Assembly: GCA_002240395.1 (NCBI GenBank)
Contig: CP016836.1
Location: 2,170,001 to 2,234,000, forward strand
Direction: 5' to 3'
Source: Xanthomonas citri pv. mangiferaeindicae
GTDB lineage: Bacteria > Pseudomonadota > Gammaproteobacteria > Xanthomonadales > Xanthomonadaceae
Length of the DNA: 64,000 nucleotides
This document shows, one piece after another, positions 27,703-36,221 of this stretch; position 1 is the stretch's first letter; every line of letters begins with the position of its first letter. Made by a program: the position numbers and the translations under genes. Under the pieces are notes generated by a model, which saw nothing but the letters and a program-made list of their open reading frames with translations, did no database searches and was not told the origin of the DNA.

Positions 27703-28799
27703 ACTTCGCCCCGATCCCTGAACTGCTCGAAGAGATCCGCGCCGGGCGGATGGTCGTGGTCGTCGACGATGAGGACCGCGAGAACGAGGGCGACCTGATC
27801 ATGGCGGCCGAACTGGTCCGGCCGTCCGACATCAACTTCATGGTCACCCACGGCCGTGGCCTGGTCTGCCTGCCGCTGACCGCCGACCGCGCGGCCCAGT
27901 TGGGCCTGGCGCCGATGGTGCGGGCCAACACCGCGCAGTTCCAGACCAACTTCACGGTCAGCATCGAGGCCGCCGAGGGCGTGACCACCGGCATCTCGGC
28001 GCACGATCGCGCGCATACCATCCGCACCGCGGTCCGGCCCAATGCACGGCCCGAGGACCTGCACCAGCCCGGCCACATCTTCCCGCTGATCGCCCAACCA
28101 GGCGGTGTGCTGACCCGCGCCGGCCACACCGAGGCCGGTGTGGACCTGGCGATGCTGGCGGGTCTTGAGCCGGCGGGCGTGCTGGTGGAGATCCTCAACC
28201 CCGACGGCAGCATGGCGCGGCGCCCGGAACTGGAGGCGTTCGCGCGCGAGCACGGCCTGAAGATGGGCTCGATCGCCGACCTGATCGCCTATCGCCTGAG
28301 CACCGAGCGCACCGTCGAGCGCATCGACGAGCGCGACATCGAGACCGAGTTCGGCCCGTTCCGGCTGGTGACCTATCGCGACCGGATCGCGCACGAACTG
28401 CATTTTGCGCTGGTCCGCGGCACGCCGGATGCAGCGACGCCGACGCTGGTCCGCGTGCAGGTGGAGAACCCACTGGCCGACCTGCTGCACTGGCGCCGCG
28501 ACGATTTCGGCGTCGCTGCTACTGATGCGCTGCGTGCGATCGCGGCTGAGGGGCAGGGCGTGATGGTCGTGCTGTCGGCGCCGCGCGATGCCGACGGCCT
28601 GCTGGCACGGTTGCGGCAGGAGCCGGTCGTGCGTCCGCCGGGCAAGGACAAGGATGTCGGGCAGTGGCGGCGCAACGGCGCCGGCGCGCAGATCCTTGCC
28701 GACCTGGGCCTGGGCCGCTTGCGCGTACTGGGCACGCCGCGCCGGCAGATCGGCCTGGCCGGCTATGGGCTGGAGGTCGTGGAGACCGTTCCGGCATGA
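27699..28799 (+). CDS. ribB: 3,4-dihydroxy-2-butanone-4-phosphate synthase with degenerate RibA domain
   Basis: Makes the four-carbon unit of riboflavin from ribulose 5-phosphate; 366 aa. The N-terminal 200 residues are a complete RibB domain: DDEDRENEGDL, the THGRGLVCLPL strand, EGVTTGISAHDRAHTI and RAGHTEAGVDLA. The C-terminal 165 residues align with GTP cyclohydrolase II (FRLVTYRDRIAHELHFALV), but the zinc site is gone: where active enzymes have CxxxxxxxxxxCxC after VRVH, this has VRVQVENPLADLLHW with no cysteine. A separate active ribA is therefore expected elsewhere. This RibB-plus-dead-RibA layout is known in other gammaproteobacteria. Confidence 0.93.
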   Translation: MNFAPIPELLEEIRAGRMVVVVDDEDRENEGDLIMAAELVRPSDINFMVTHGRGLVCLPLTADRAAQLGLAPMVRANTAQFQTNFTVSIEAAEGVTTGISAHDRAHTIRTAVRPNARPEDLHQPGHIFPLIAQPGGVLTRAGHTEAGVDLAMLAGLEPAGVLVEILNPDGSMARRPELEAFAREHGLKMGSIADLIAYRLSTERTVERIDERDIETEFGPFRLVTYRDRIAHELHFALVRGTPDAATPTLVRVQVENPLADLLHWRRDDFGVAATDALRAIAAEGQGVMVVLSAPRDADGLLARLRQEPVVRPPGKDKDVGQWRRNGAGAQILADLGLGRLRVLGTPRRQIGLAGYGLEVVETVPA

Positions 28800-28833
28800 C
28801 GCGCGCTAAACTGGCCGGCCTGAGCGAGGCCCC

Positions 28834-29307
28834 ATGCCCATGAGTCACATCGAAGGCGACCTGCGCGCCCCGGCCGGCGCGCGCTACGCGATCGTCGCCA
28901 GCCGCTGGAATCCCAAGATCACCGACGCCCTCGTCGCCGGCGCGCGCAAGGCGTTCGCCGACCACGGCGTCGCCGACGACGCGGTCGACGTGGTGCGCGT
29001 GCCCGGTGCCTGGGAGATCCCGTTGGCGTGCGCGCGCCTCGCCGCGGCCAGCGGCCATGCCGCGTTGTTGGCACTGGGCTGCGTGGTGCGCGGCGACACC
29101 CGCCACTACGAGCAAGTGGCCGACGGCTGCAGCGATGCGCTGATGCGCGTCGCGCTCGATGCCGGCGTGCCGGTCGCCAACGGCGTGCTCGCGGTCGAGG
29201 ACTACGGCGACGCCGAGAAGCGGGCCGGCGGCAGCCACGGCAACAAGGGCGAGGAGGCGGCGCTGGTCGCCATCGAAATGAGCAACCTGCTGGACAAGAT
29301 TGGATGA
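28834..29307 (+). CDS. ribH: 6,7-dimethyl-8-ribityllumazine synthase
   Basis: Condenses the pyrimidine from RibD with the RibB product; forms a capsid-like or pentameric shell; 157 aa. It starts at 28834 with GAGG spaced six bases before; a second ATG at 28840 is possible. Motifs: ASRWNPKITDALVAGA, VPGAWEIPLA, ALGCVVRGDTRHYEQV with the catalytic His, and NGVLAVEDYGDAEKRAGG. Third gene of the riboswitch operon; its stop overlaps nusB. Confidence 0.96.
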   Translation: MPMSHIEGDLRAPAGARYAIVASRWNPKITDALVAGARKAFADHGVADDAVDVVRVPGAWEIPLACARLAAASGHAALLALGCVVRGDTRHYEQVADGCSDALMRVALDAGVPVANGVLAVEDYGDAEKRAGGSHGNKGEEAALVAIEMSNLLDKIG

Positions 29308-29768
29308 CCCAGACCCGCAAACCCCATGGCGTCGACCCGGTGCTGCGCTCGCGCGCGCGCCGCCGCGCGCTGCAGGCCGTCTACGCGATGCAGATGTCCG
29401 GCGCGCAGGCGCGCGAGATCGTCGCGCAGTTCGCCCACGAACAGGCCAAGGAAGTCGCCGATCTGGCGTACTTCGAAGATCTGGTGCACGGCGTGGGCAG
29501 CCGCTACCGCGAGCTCGACGCCGCGCTGGCGCCGTTCCTCGACCGCGAGATCGACGAGGTCGACCCGATCGAGCGCGCGATGCTGCGCATCGCCGCCTAC
29601 GAGCTGCAGCACCGCGTCGACGTGCCCTACCGCGTGGTCATCGACGAGGCCCTGCGTACGGTCAAGCGCTTCGGCTCCGAGCACGGCCACACCTACGTCA
29701 ACGGTGTGCTCGACCGCGCCGCTGCGCAGTGGCGCGCGCCCGAGGTCGGGGCGCTGCGCGGCCGCTGA
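29304..29768 (+). CDS. nusB: Transcription antitermination factor NusB
   Basis: All-helical RNA-binding factor of the rRNA antitermination complex with NusE (S10); 154 aa. The Arg-rich start LRSRARRRALQAVYAMQMSG binds boxA RNA in the family, and DEVDPIERAMLRIAAYEL and VVIDEALRTVKRFGSEHGHTYVNGVLD are the conserved helices. Overlaps ribH by ATGA, the usual ribH-nusB pairing. Confidence 0.96.
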   Translation: MTQTRKPHGVDPVLRSRARRRALQAVYAMQMSGAQAREIVAQFAHEQAKEVADLAYFEDLVHGVGSRYRELDAALAPFLDREIDEVDPIERAMLRIAAYELQHRVDVPYRVVIDEALRTVKRFGSEHGHTYVNGVLDRAAAQWRAPEVGALRGR

Positions 29769-29784
29769 CCACGCTCGCGTTCCG

Positions 29785-30741
29785 GTGCCTGGCGAGTTCG
29801 CGCTGATCGACCGCATCCGCGCCCGTGTGGTGCAGCGGGGCGATGTGGTGCTGGGCATCGGCGACGATGCCGCGCTGCTGGCGCCCGAACCGGGCGCGCA
29901 GCTCGTGGTCGCGATGGACACGCTCAATGTCGGCGTGCATTTTCCAGACGACACCGCCGCTGCCGACATCGGCTGGAAAGCGCTGGCAGTCAACCTTTCG
30001 GACCTGGCGGCGATGGGCGCACGCCCGGCCTGGTGCACCTTGTCGCTGTCGTTGCCGGCCCCTGACGCCGGCTGGATCGATGCTTTTCTCGACGGCTTCG
30101 ACGCGCTGGCGCGTCCGCACGCGGTCGCGCTGGTCGGCGGCGACACCACGCGCGGCCCGTTGTCGGTCTGCGTCACGGTGCACGGCTTCGTCGCGCCTGG
30201 CCACGCCCTGCGGCGCGACGGTGCCCAGGTCGGCGACGACGTCTGGGTCAGCGGCACCCTGGGCGATGCGGCGGCCGCACTTGCGCAGTGGACCCAGGGC
30301 GGCGCGCGCGATGCCGAATTGCGTCGTCGGCTCGACCGGCCGGACCCGCGGCTTGCGCTGGGACAGGCACTGGTGACGCATGCGCATGCCGCGATCGACG
30401 TGTCCGATGGCCTGCTGGCCGATCTCGGCCATCTCTGCCGGGCGAGTGGGGTGGCTGCGCAGGTCGATGTCGATGCGCTGCCGGCCTCCGAGGCGTTGCG
30501 GCGCGAGATCGCCGATCCTGGACGACATCGTACGTTGCAGGCCACGGGCGGCGACGACTACGAACTGTGTTTTACCGCTCCCCCGCATGTGCGCGCGGAG
30601 ATCGCTGCGGTCGCGCGGGCCTGCAGCACGCCGGTCACCCGGATCGGGTGCATCGTGGCCGGCGACGGCGTCGTCGCGCGCACGGGCGATGGGGCTGCGT
30701 GGACGCCGGCGCGCGCCGGCTGGGACCATTTCGCCGGCTGA
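29785..30741 (+). CDS. thiL: Thiamine-monophosphate kinase
   Basis: Phosphorylates thiamine phosphate to thiamine pyrophosphate; 318 aa. The start is a GTG at 29785 giving VPGEFALIDRIRARV, which matches the family N-terminus; no ATG is available there. Motifs: GIGDDAALL, MDTLNVGVHFP, GWKALAVNLSDLAAMGARP, VGGDTTRGPL, DVSDGLLADLGHLC and GGDDYELCF. Last gene of the riboswitch operon; it ends one base before the convergent TlpA-like gene. Confidence 0.95.
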   Translation: MPGEFALIDRIRARVVQRGDVVLGIGDDAALLAPEPGAQLVVAMDTLNVGVHFPDDTAAADIGWKALAVNLSDLAAMGARPAWCTLSLSLPAPDAGWIDAFLDGFDALARPHAVALVGGDTTRGPLSVCVTVHGFVAPGHALRRDGAQVGDDVWVSGTLGDAAAALAQWTQGGARDAELRRRLDRPDPRLALGQALVTHAHAAIDVSDGLLADLGHLCRASGVAAQVDVDALPASEALRREIADPGRHRTLQATGGDDYELCFTAPPHVRAEIAAVARACSTPVTRIGCIVAGDGVVARTGDGAAWTPARAGWDHFAG

Positions 30742-30742
30742 G

Positions 30743-31299
30743 TCAGCGCGATGCGGTGTCCGGCACCGGACGCGTGCGCACCTCGTCGGGCAGCAGGCTC
30801 AGCACTTCGTCGATGATGCCGGGCAGGGACTGCTCGCTGTAACCGCGATGCGTGAATGCCACGCGGCCGTCGCGGTCGAGCATGAACATATGCGGCAGCG
30901 TCCGTACGCCGTAGAGATCGCTGATGCGGCCGCGCGGATCGGCAATCCAGGTCAGATCGATGTCGCGGTTCTGGCGGACCACGTTGTTGAACTCGGCGCG
31001 CGGTTCCTTGTAGTTGACCGCGATGACCTCGAGCGCATCGCGGCCCACCACGCGCTGGAAATGCCCAGCACCGGCAGTTCCTTGCGGCAGGGCGGACACC
31101 AGGAGGCCCAGAAGGTCACGATCACGACCTTGCCGCGCAGCGCGGCAAGGTCGACGTCGCGGCCCGCGCGGTCCTTGCCGAGCAAGGGCGGCGGCAGGCT
31201 GCCGACCGCCGGTGGCGTTGCGTCCTGGGCGGACGCGCTGCCCATCGCAGCGGTGAACAGCAGGCAGGCCAGCACGCAGCTGGCGATCGATCGCCTCAT
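30743..31299 (-). pseudogene. TlpA-like thioredoxin, one-base frameshift
   Basis: Periplasmic thiol-disulfide oxidoreductase of the TlpA type, interrupted by a frameshift. The N-terminal part (MRRSIASCVLACLLF, signal peptide ending SASA, then FWASWCPPCRKELPVLG with Cys68 and Cys71) is in one frame. The C-terminal part (FQRVVGRDALEVIAVNYKE to VRTRPVPDTASR, including YGVRTLPHMFMLDRDG with the cis-Pro) is in another. The join is at 31061-31066. One extra base in the G run there would restore a single protein of about 185 aa. It may be a real mutation or an assembly error. Confidence 0.75.
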
Positions 31300-31442
31300 C
31301 CCTGAATCCCCTGTGGTTCTCCGCGCCGATTCTCGCATGCGCTCGTGCGATGCGTCTCAAGCCCCGCTGGAGCCGGCGCGTTTGTGCGGCCATCGGGTAT
31401 CGCGGCCTCACGGATCGACGCCCAGGCGTCGTCAGCAGACGC

Positions 31443-31823
31443 TCAATCGTCCGCGCGGAATGCGTCCTCGATCCAGCGCAGCGTCGGCGCGGCCGCATCG
31501 CCGCTGGTTTCGACGACATCGAAGCGACAGGGCAGGTCACGCAGCTGCGGCTGTCGCGACAGGTACAACTGCGCCGCCAGCACGAGCCGGCGGCGCTTGC
31601 CGGCATCGATCGAGGCCGCGCCGCCGCCGAAGCGCAGGTTGCGACGATGGCGCACCTCGACGAACACGACCGTTGCGGACGCGCCGCGCGCATCGCGCAT
31701 GATCAGGTCGAGTTCGCCGCCGCGATAGCCGACGTTGGCGGCCAGCAGGGTCAGCCCGGCCGCCTGCAGGTGAGCCCGCGCCGCCCGCTCGGCGGCCTGG
31801 CCGTCGCTGCGGCGATCGTTCAA
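31443..31823 (-). CDS. yraN: YraN family (UPF0102) nuclease-like protein
   Basis: Small protein of 126 aa with the restriction-endonuclease-like YraN fold. The only start that gives the family N-terminus (NDRRSDGQAAERAARAHLQ) is a TTG at 31823, whose last two bases overlap the stop of the lpoA-like gene. Core residues are visible: GGELDLIMRD and VVFVEVRHRRN, matching the D...E-x-K-like catalytic pattern (ExR here), and ASIDAGKRRRLVLAAQLYL. The function is not established. The lpoA-yraN order beside rsmI is conserved in gammaproteobacteria. Confidence 0.88.
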   Translation of the reverse strand: MNDRRSDGQAAERAARAHLQAAGLTLLAANVGYRGGELDLIMRDARGASATVVFVEVRHRRNLRFGGGAASIDAGKRRRLVLAAQLYLSRQPQLRDLPCRFDVVETSGDAAAPTLRWIEDAFRADD

Positions 31824-33048
31824 CCGCCGGCGTCCGCCTGCGCGACCACGCGACCGTCGCGCCAGGTCGCCCACGCCGGCTGGCGCACGACCTGACCACC
31901 GGGGCCGATGCGCAGCATGCCGGTGGCGCCGCCGATACCGGCCTCGGCATTGCGGCTCAGGTGTTCGAGGTAGCCACTCAGTAGCCAGGCATCGAAGCCG
32001 AACGCGAACAGCCGCGCCGCGCCGCCGCGCGCGGTCGGCAGGTCGCGCGCGATCGTCGCCTGCGGCGGCAGCGAGCGCGCACTCGCGCCCGTCGACCAAC
32101 TCTCGGTCGGGAACACGATGCCGTCCAGGATCTGGTCTTCCTCCGGCTTGCCGGTGCCCGCGGTCAGCTGCGAGGTGCCCAGGCGCAGCCTGCTGCCGAG
32201 CCCGGCAACCGACAGCTGCGGCGCGATCACGCGCGCCTGGTTGCCGCGGATCGCGAGGAACACCGCGTCCACGCCCGCACCGGCGGTCACCGCATTGCGG
32301 AACACGGCGGTCTGGTCGACCGGGGTGTCGCCGACGATGGCGATCGTGCCGACGATGCTGCCGCCGGCCTGAGTCAGGCGTGCACGCAGCGCGTCGACGC
32401 TGCGCCGTGCATTGTCGTCGCCGTTGCTGAGCACCAGCACGTTGCGCGCGTTGCGGTTCAGCAGGTATTGCGCGGCCGCATCGCCTTCGTCCTCCGGTGC
32501 CAGCGAGAACGCCGCGGCGTTCTGGGGCGGTGTGGTCGCGCCGCGGTTGAGCGCCAGCAGCGGCACCGCCGGCGCCGACTGCAGGACCGCGTCGACCTCG
32601 TCGCGGCCCAGGGGCCCGACGATCTGATCGGCGCCCTCGGCGATCGCGCGGGCATAGGCCCCGGCGGCGCCCGCCGGCGTGCCGGCGGTGTCGTAGAAGG
32701 CCAGTTCCGGCCGCGTGCGGCGCTCGCCGTAGTAGCCGGCCAGCAGGCCGTCGCGGACCGGACCGGCGGCGGTCGCCAGTGCGCCGCTCATCGGCAGCAG
32801 CACCGCGAGCTTGCGCGGCGGGCGGTAGCCGTCGGACTCGGCGGGGGGCGGGCGTCGTCGAACTGCCAGCGGCCCGGCTCGGCGGGGGCGACGTCGCTGG
32901 CCCCGGGGCCAGTGGTGCCGGTGGTGCGCACCGTCGCGCACCCCGCGATCAGCGCCACCAGAGCCACAGCCACCATCGGGCGGGTGGCGCTGCCGGGACG
33001 GAGGACGCGCGGGGTCGCGTGCGCGGTCTGGGCCTGGGTTGCTGTCAT
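31820..33048 (-). pseudogene. lpoA: LpoA/LppC-like penicillin-binding protein activator, frameshifted
   Basis: Outer-membrane lipoprotein of the LpoA/LppC type that would stimulate PBP1A; about 409 residues if repaired. The N-terminus starting at 33048 carries the lipobox LIAGC and reads to RWQFDDAR. The rest, from RKLAVLLPMSGALATAAGPVRDG through the periplasmic-binding-protein-like domain to VAQADAGG, is in a different frame. The break is in a run of six C (minus strand; 32843-32848), and a seventh C restores the frame. That context makes a sequencing error as likely as a true loss. It is divergent from rsmI. Confidence 0.75.
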
Positions 33049-33103
33049 GTCGCGGTTCCGCTGCGGGATAATGGCCGCATTCTAGCGTTCCGCTGTGGAG
33101 ACG

Positions 33104-33961
33104 ATGACTGCATCCGCCCGCCTCACGCCCGCGCCGGGCGTCCTGCACGTCGTCGCCACGCCGATCGGCAACCTCGGCGACCTGTCGCCCCGCGCGCAGC
33201 AGGTGTTGCGCGAGGTCGATGCGATCTGCGCCGAGGACACCCGGCACACCCGCCAGTTGCTTGGTCATTTCGGCATCGAGCGGCCGCTGGTCGCGCTGCA
33301 CGAGCACAACGAGGACGGGCTGGCGGCGCGTCTGGTGGAGCGCCTACGCGGTGGCGAGGCGCTGGCGTTGGTCAGCGATGCCGGCACCCCGCTGGTCAGC
33401 GATCCGGGCTTCCGGCTGGTCGCGGCCGCGCGTGCGGCCGGCCTGCGGGTGTCGCCGGTGCCGGGGGCCAGCGCGCTGATCGCCGCGCTGAGCGTGGCCG
33501 GCCTGCCCAGCGACCGCTTCGTGTTCGAGGGCTTCCTGCCGGCGAAGGCCGGCGCCAGGCGCGAGCGGCTGCAGGCGCTCGCCGCCGAACCGCGCACCTT
33601 GCTGTTCTACGAATCCTCGCACCGGATCGACGCGATGCTCGCCGATGCCGTCGCCGCATTCGGCCCCACGCGCCGCGCGGTCGTCGCGCGCGAGCTGACC
33701 AAGTTGTTCGAGACCGTGCTCGACGGCGATCTGGCGACCTTGCACGCGCGCGTCGTCGCCGACGCCGACCAGCGCAAGGGCGAGTTCGTCGTGCTCGTCG
33801 AAGGCGCCCCGGCGTCCGAGGACGCCGCGCTGGCGGAAGGGCGGCGGCTCTATGCCGCGCTCGCGCGTCACCTGCCGCCGTCGACCTCAGCCAAGGTCGC
33901 CGCCGAGCTCAGCGGCGCGCCGCGCAAGGCGCTCTACGGCCAGGGAACTCACGACGCCTGA
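33104..33961 (+). CDS. rsmI: 16S rRNA 2'-O-methyltransferase RsmI
   Basis: Methylates the ribose of C1402 in 16S rRNA using SAM; 285 aa. The start is the ATG at 33104 (MTASARLTPAPGVLHVV); a GTG three codons upstream is possible. Tetrapyrrole-methylase fold motifs: VVATPIGNLGDLSPRA, ICAEDTRHTRQLL, LVSDAGTPLVSDPGFRLV and FEGFLPAKAGARRERL. A GATAAT hexamer at 33067-33072 may be its -10. It is divergent from the lpoA-like gene, the classic arrangement. Confidence 0.95.
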   Translation: MTASARLTPAPGVLHVVATPIGNLGDLSPRAQQVLREVDAICAEDTRHTRQLLGHFGIERPLVALHEHNEDGLAARLVERLRGGEALALVSDAGTPLVSDPGFRLVAAARAAGLRVSPVPGASALIAALSVAGLPSDRFVFEGFLPAKAGARRERLQALAAEPRTLLFYESSHRIDAMLADAVAAFGPTRRAVVARELTKLFETVLDGDLATLHARVVADADQRKGEFVVLVEGAPASEDAALAEGRRLYAALARHLPPSTSAKVAAELSGAPRKALYGQGTHDA

Positions 33962-33999
33962 CCGGGTCGAACGACTTCCATCGCAAGGATGCCGATCGT

Positions 34000-34869
34000 A
34001 TGTCTCGACCCCGATGCCGTCTGGCGGCCGTCGTGTGCTGTCTCGTGTTGGCCGGCTGTGCCTATCGCGTGCAGGAATCGCATCTTGTTCGGCCGATGCC
34101 GGCGCCGCCCACCGATCTGGCCGCGCTGCGTGCCGCGTCCCCTGCGTACACCGCGACCGAGACGCGGATCGCAACGCCCGACGGTGCTTCGCTGTATCAA
34201 CTGCGGCTGCAGCGGCCCGATGCCCGGGCGACGGTGCTGTACTTCGGCGGCAACGGCTACCGCATCGGCCTGCATGCCAAGTACGCGCTGCGGGCCTACG
34301 ACGCCTTGCCGGTGGACCTGGTGCTGGTCGATCACCGCGGCTACGGCGGCAGCACCGGCACCCCGACGATCGCCGCGCTGCAGGCCGATGCCCTGCAGGT
34401 CTATGACGCGCTGCGCAGCGATGCCGCGGCGTCGGGCCGGCCGCTGATCGTGCACGGGCAATCGTTGGGGAGCTTCCTCGCCGGCCATGTCGCCGATGCG
34501 CGCACGCTCGATGGGCTGGTACTCGAGAGTTCGATGACCACGACCGAGGACTGGGCCGCAGCGATGCGCGCGCGGTCGGGGTTCTGGACGCGGCTGGCGG
34601 TGCGCCGTTTCGACATCGCACCGGCGCTGCAGCAGGCCGGTAATCTCGAGGTCGCCAGACGGCTGGACGAGCCGGTGCTGTTCGTCGTCGGTGAACGCGA
34701 TGTCGTCACCGCGCCGCGGTTCTCGCAGGCGCTGTTCGAGGCGACGCCGTTGCCGGCCCAGGACAAGCGCTTGGAGATCGTGCCCGAGCGCGGCCACAAC
34801 GACGCGTCGTTCTCGCCGCAGTTCCGCGCCGCCATGCTGGCGATGCTCGACCGCGTCGAGCGCGACTGA
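34000..34869 (+). CDS. Alpha/beta-hydrolase lipoprotein
   Basis: Predicted lipoprotein hydrolase of 289 aa. The signal peptide ends in the lipobox LVLAGC (Cys20). The fold shows an oxyanion strand (VLYFGGNGYRIG), the nucleophile elbow HGQSLG with Ser155, an acid near LFVVGERDVV, and His in PERGHND, so the catalytic triad is complete. It resembles the BEM46/YfnB-like hydrolases without a known substrate. It stands alone upstream of the RNase P RNA. A hairpin with arms GCAGGC (34891-34896) and GCCTGC (34902-34907) follows the stop but lacks a T tract. Confidence 0.8.
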   Translation: MSRPRCRLAAVVCCLVLAGCAYRVQESHLVRPMPAPPTDLAALRAASPAYTATETRIATPDGASLYQLRLQRPDARATVLYFGGNGYRIGLHAKYALRAYDALPVDLVLVDHRGYGGSTGTPTIAALQADALQVYDALRSDAAASGRPLIVHGQSLGSFLAGHVADARTLDGLVLESSMTTTEDWAAAMRARSGFWTRLAVRRFDIAPALQQAGNLEVARRLDEPVLFVVGERDVVTAPRFSQALFEATPLPAQDKRLEIVPERGHNDASFSPQFRAAMLAMLDRVERD

Positions 34870-34946
34870 ACTGGCATCGTTGGGTACCGTGCAGGCGACA
34901 AGCCTGCATGGACGCGCAGCGTTGATGGCGATCGCACTGGCCCAGG

Positions 34947-34975
34947 CTGCCACGCCTGGAGCGGCATGCGACAAT
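34947..34975 (+). promoter_or_regulatory. Putative rnpB promoter
   Basis: CTGCCA (34947-34952) and GACAAT (34970-34975) are separated by 17 bases. Initiation about 7-10 bases downstream would fall at the first base of the closing stem of the RNase P RNA, which supports the assignment. Confidence 0.55.
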
Positions 34976-34985
34976 GCGCGCCGGC

Positions 34986-35363
34986 GGAGTCGGCCGGACA
35001 GTCGCGTCGTCGGCCTTCACTTCGGTGGAGACCGGCGCCGAGGAAAGTCCGGGCTCCACAGGGCACGGTGCCAGGTAACGCCTGGGCGGCGCGAGTCGAC
35101 GGAAAGTGCAACAGAAAGATACCGCCAGCGGCCCGGTCGTCTCCGGACGGCCAGGTGCGGGCAAGGGTGAAATGGTGCGGTAAGAGCGCACCGCGAGCCT
35201 GGTAACAGGCCGGCACGGCAAACCCCACCGGGAGCAAGACCAAATAGGGACCTCATGACGCGGCCCGCGTCGGGTCCGGGTAGGTTGCTCGAGCGTATCG
35301 GTGACGATGCGCCTAGAGGAATGACTGTCCACGACAGAACCCGGCTTACAGGCCGGCTCCGCC
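34986..35363 (+). ncRNA. rnpB: RNase P RNA, bacterial class A
   Basis: Catalytic RNA that matures tRNA 5' ends. The P1 stem pairs GGAGTCGGCC at about 34986 with GGCCGGCTCC at 35351-35360. The universal blocks are present: GAGGAAAGTCCGGGCTCC at 35040-35057, GGAAAGTGCAACAGAAAGA near 35100, GGTAAGAGCGCACCG near 35179, and the 3' block CCACGACAGAACCCGGCTTA. A T-rich run (35366-35370) follows the 3' end. Exact ends are judged from the P1 pairing. Confidence 0.95.
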
Positions 35364-35519
35364 CCTTTTTGAGACGCGGCTGACCTCCCCTGCAGCGCAG
35401 GGAGGTCGGCGCGTGCTGTGGGCTGGATGGGCTGCGTTGATCGAGAGGCGGCGCGCTCGTCGAGGTCGCGGCGTGATGGAACGCGGTGAGAGAGAAAGGC
35501 CCGATCCTGCGAGCGTCCG

Positions 35520-35890
35520 CCCCACCCCAGCCCTCCCCCGCATGGCGGGGGAGGGAGCAGGCGTCCGCCCCCCACCCCAGGCCTCCCCGCAGGTGGGGAG
35601 GGCGCAGGCGTCTGCCCCCACCCCAACCCTCCCCGCACCGCGGGGAGGTCGCGCGCGCAGCGCGCGGGTGGGGGCGGGGCTCTCGTCGCTTAGGTTGAGG
35701 CAAACGCGATAGTCCTCCACCGTATGGCGGGGGAGGGCGCATGGCGGGTCCGCAGGCATGCGAGGTCTCCTGCCAGCGCCGCGTACCGATCACCTCCCCG
35801 CACCGCGGGGGAGGTCGCGCGCGCAGCGCGCGGGTGGGGGCGGGATTGGGGGCGGGGCTCTCGTCGCTTAGGTGAGACAAACGCGACATT
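35520..35890. repeat. Repeat island A: structured C-rich/G-rich repeats
   Basis: Noncoding region between rnpB and the mraZ leader with at least two full repeat units (35615-35674 and about 35793-35840) and partial leaders before them. Each unit runs from a CCCCCACCCC-type leader, through a hairpin CCTCCCCG...CGGGGAGG, to an inner hairpin CGCGCGC-GCA-GCGCGCG and a GGGTGGGGG end. The two copies also share a tail (GGGGCTCTCGTCGCTTAGG). The same architecture recurs at 54.0-54.9 kb and 59.1-59.6 kb. Open frames through it on both strands are by-products of the composition. Confidence 0.75.
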
Positions 35891-36002
35891 TCTGCGCGTC
35901 AACCCGTCGCACCTCGGTGATCGGCCTGCATCTGCTGCGTTGCAACATGACGATTCCGTAAAGGCCGCGTGACGGTGCCGTTCAGGTCCAAAAGTGACGC
36001 AT

Positions 36003-36039
36003 TCTCAAAATTTGAGACGAAACAGATGGTTGTGGATAA
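36003..36039. promoter_or_regulatory. Palindrome and perfect DnaA box in the mraZ leader
   Basis: The palindrome TCTCAAAATTTGAGA (36003-36017, 7-base arms) is followed by TGTGGATAA (36031-36039), the exact complement of the DnaA box TTATCCACA. Both lie in an unusually AT-rich stretch about 70-110 bases upstream of the mra promoter. Binding by DnaA is inferred from the match alone. Confidence 0.55.
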
Positions 36040-36109
36040 AGCTTGAACAAGTCTCTGAAGAGTGACGCAAGTCATTGACCGGACAGGTGAAAAGCGCCGT
36101 ACAAAGCTG

Positions 36110-36138
36110 TTGACAACCCGTAGACGCACTCCTAAGGT
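36110..36138 (+). promoter_or_regulatory. Promoter of the dcw (mra) operon
   Basis: A perfect TTGACA (36110-36115) and TAAGGT (36133-36138) are spaced 17 bases, giving a start near 36145. It lies directly before the MraZ operator repeats and about 80 bases before the mraZ start codon. This is the best sigma-70 promoter match in the window. Confidence 0.75.
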
Positions 36139-36172
36139 GGCGACACGTGGGGAAACCTGGGATTTCGTGGTT
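36138..36172 (+). promoter_or_regulatory. MraZ operator: four TGG repeats at 10-base spacing
   Basis: TGGCG (36138), TGGGG (36148), TGGGA (36158) and TGGTT (36168) are each separated by exactly five bases. This matches the known MraZ site, TGGGN repeats with 5-base spacers. The array overlaps the -10 and the expected start site, which is ideal for autorepression of the dcw operon. Confidence 0.85.
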
Positions 36173-36221
36173 TTCCGGCGCACAAGCCCGCCTAAGACGG
36201 GCGCCACGAGGTAGGACGGAC

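Noticed and set aside
35017..35889. Minus-strand open frame across rnpB and repeat island A
   Set aside because: It crosses the RNase P RNA and low-complexity repeats; no family resemblance.
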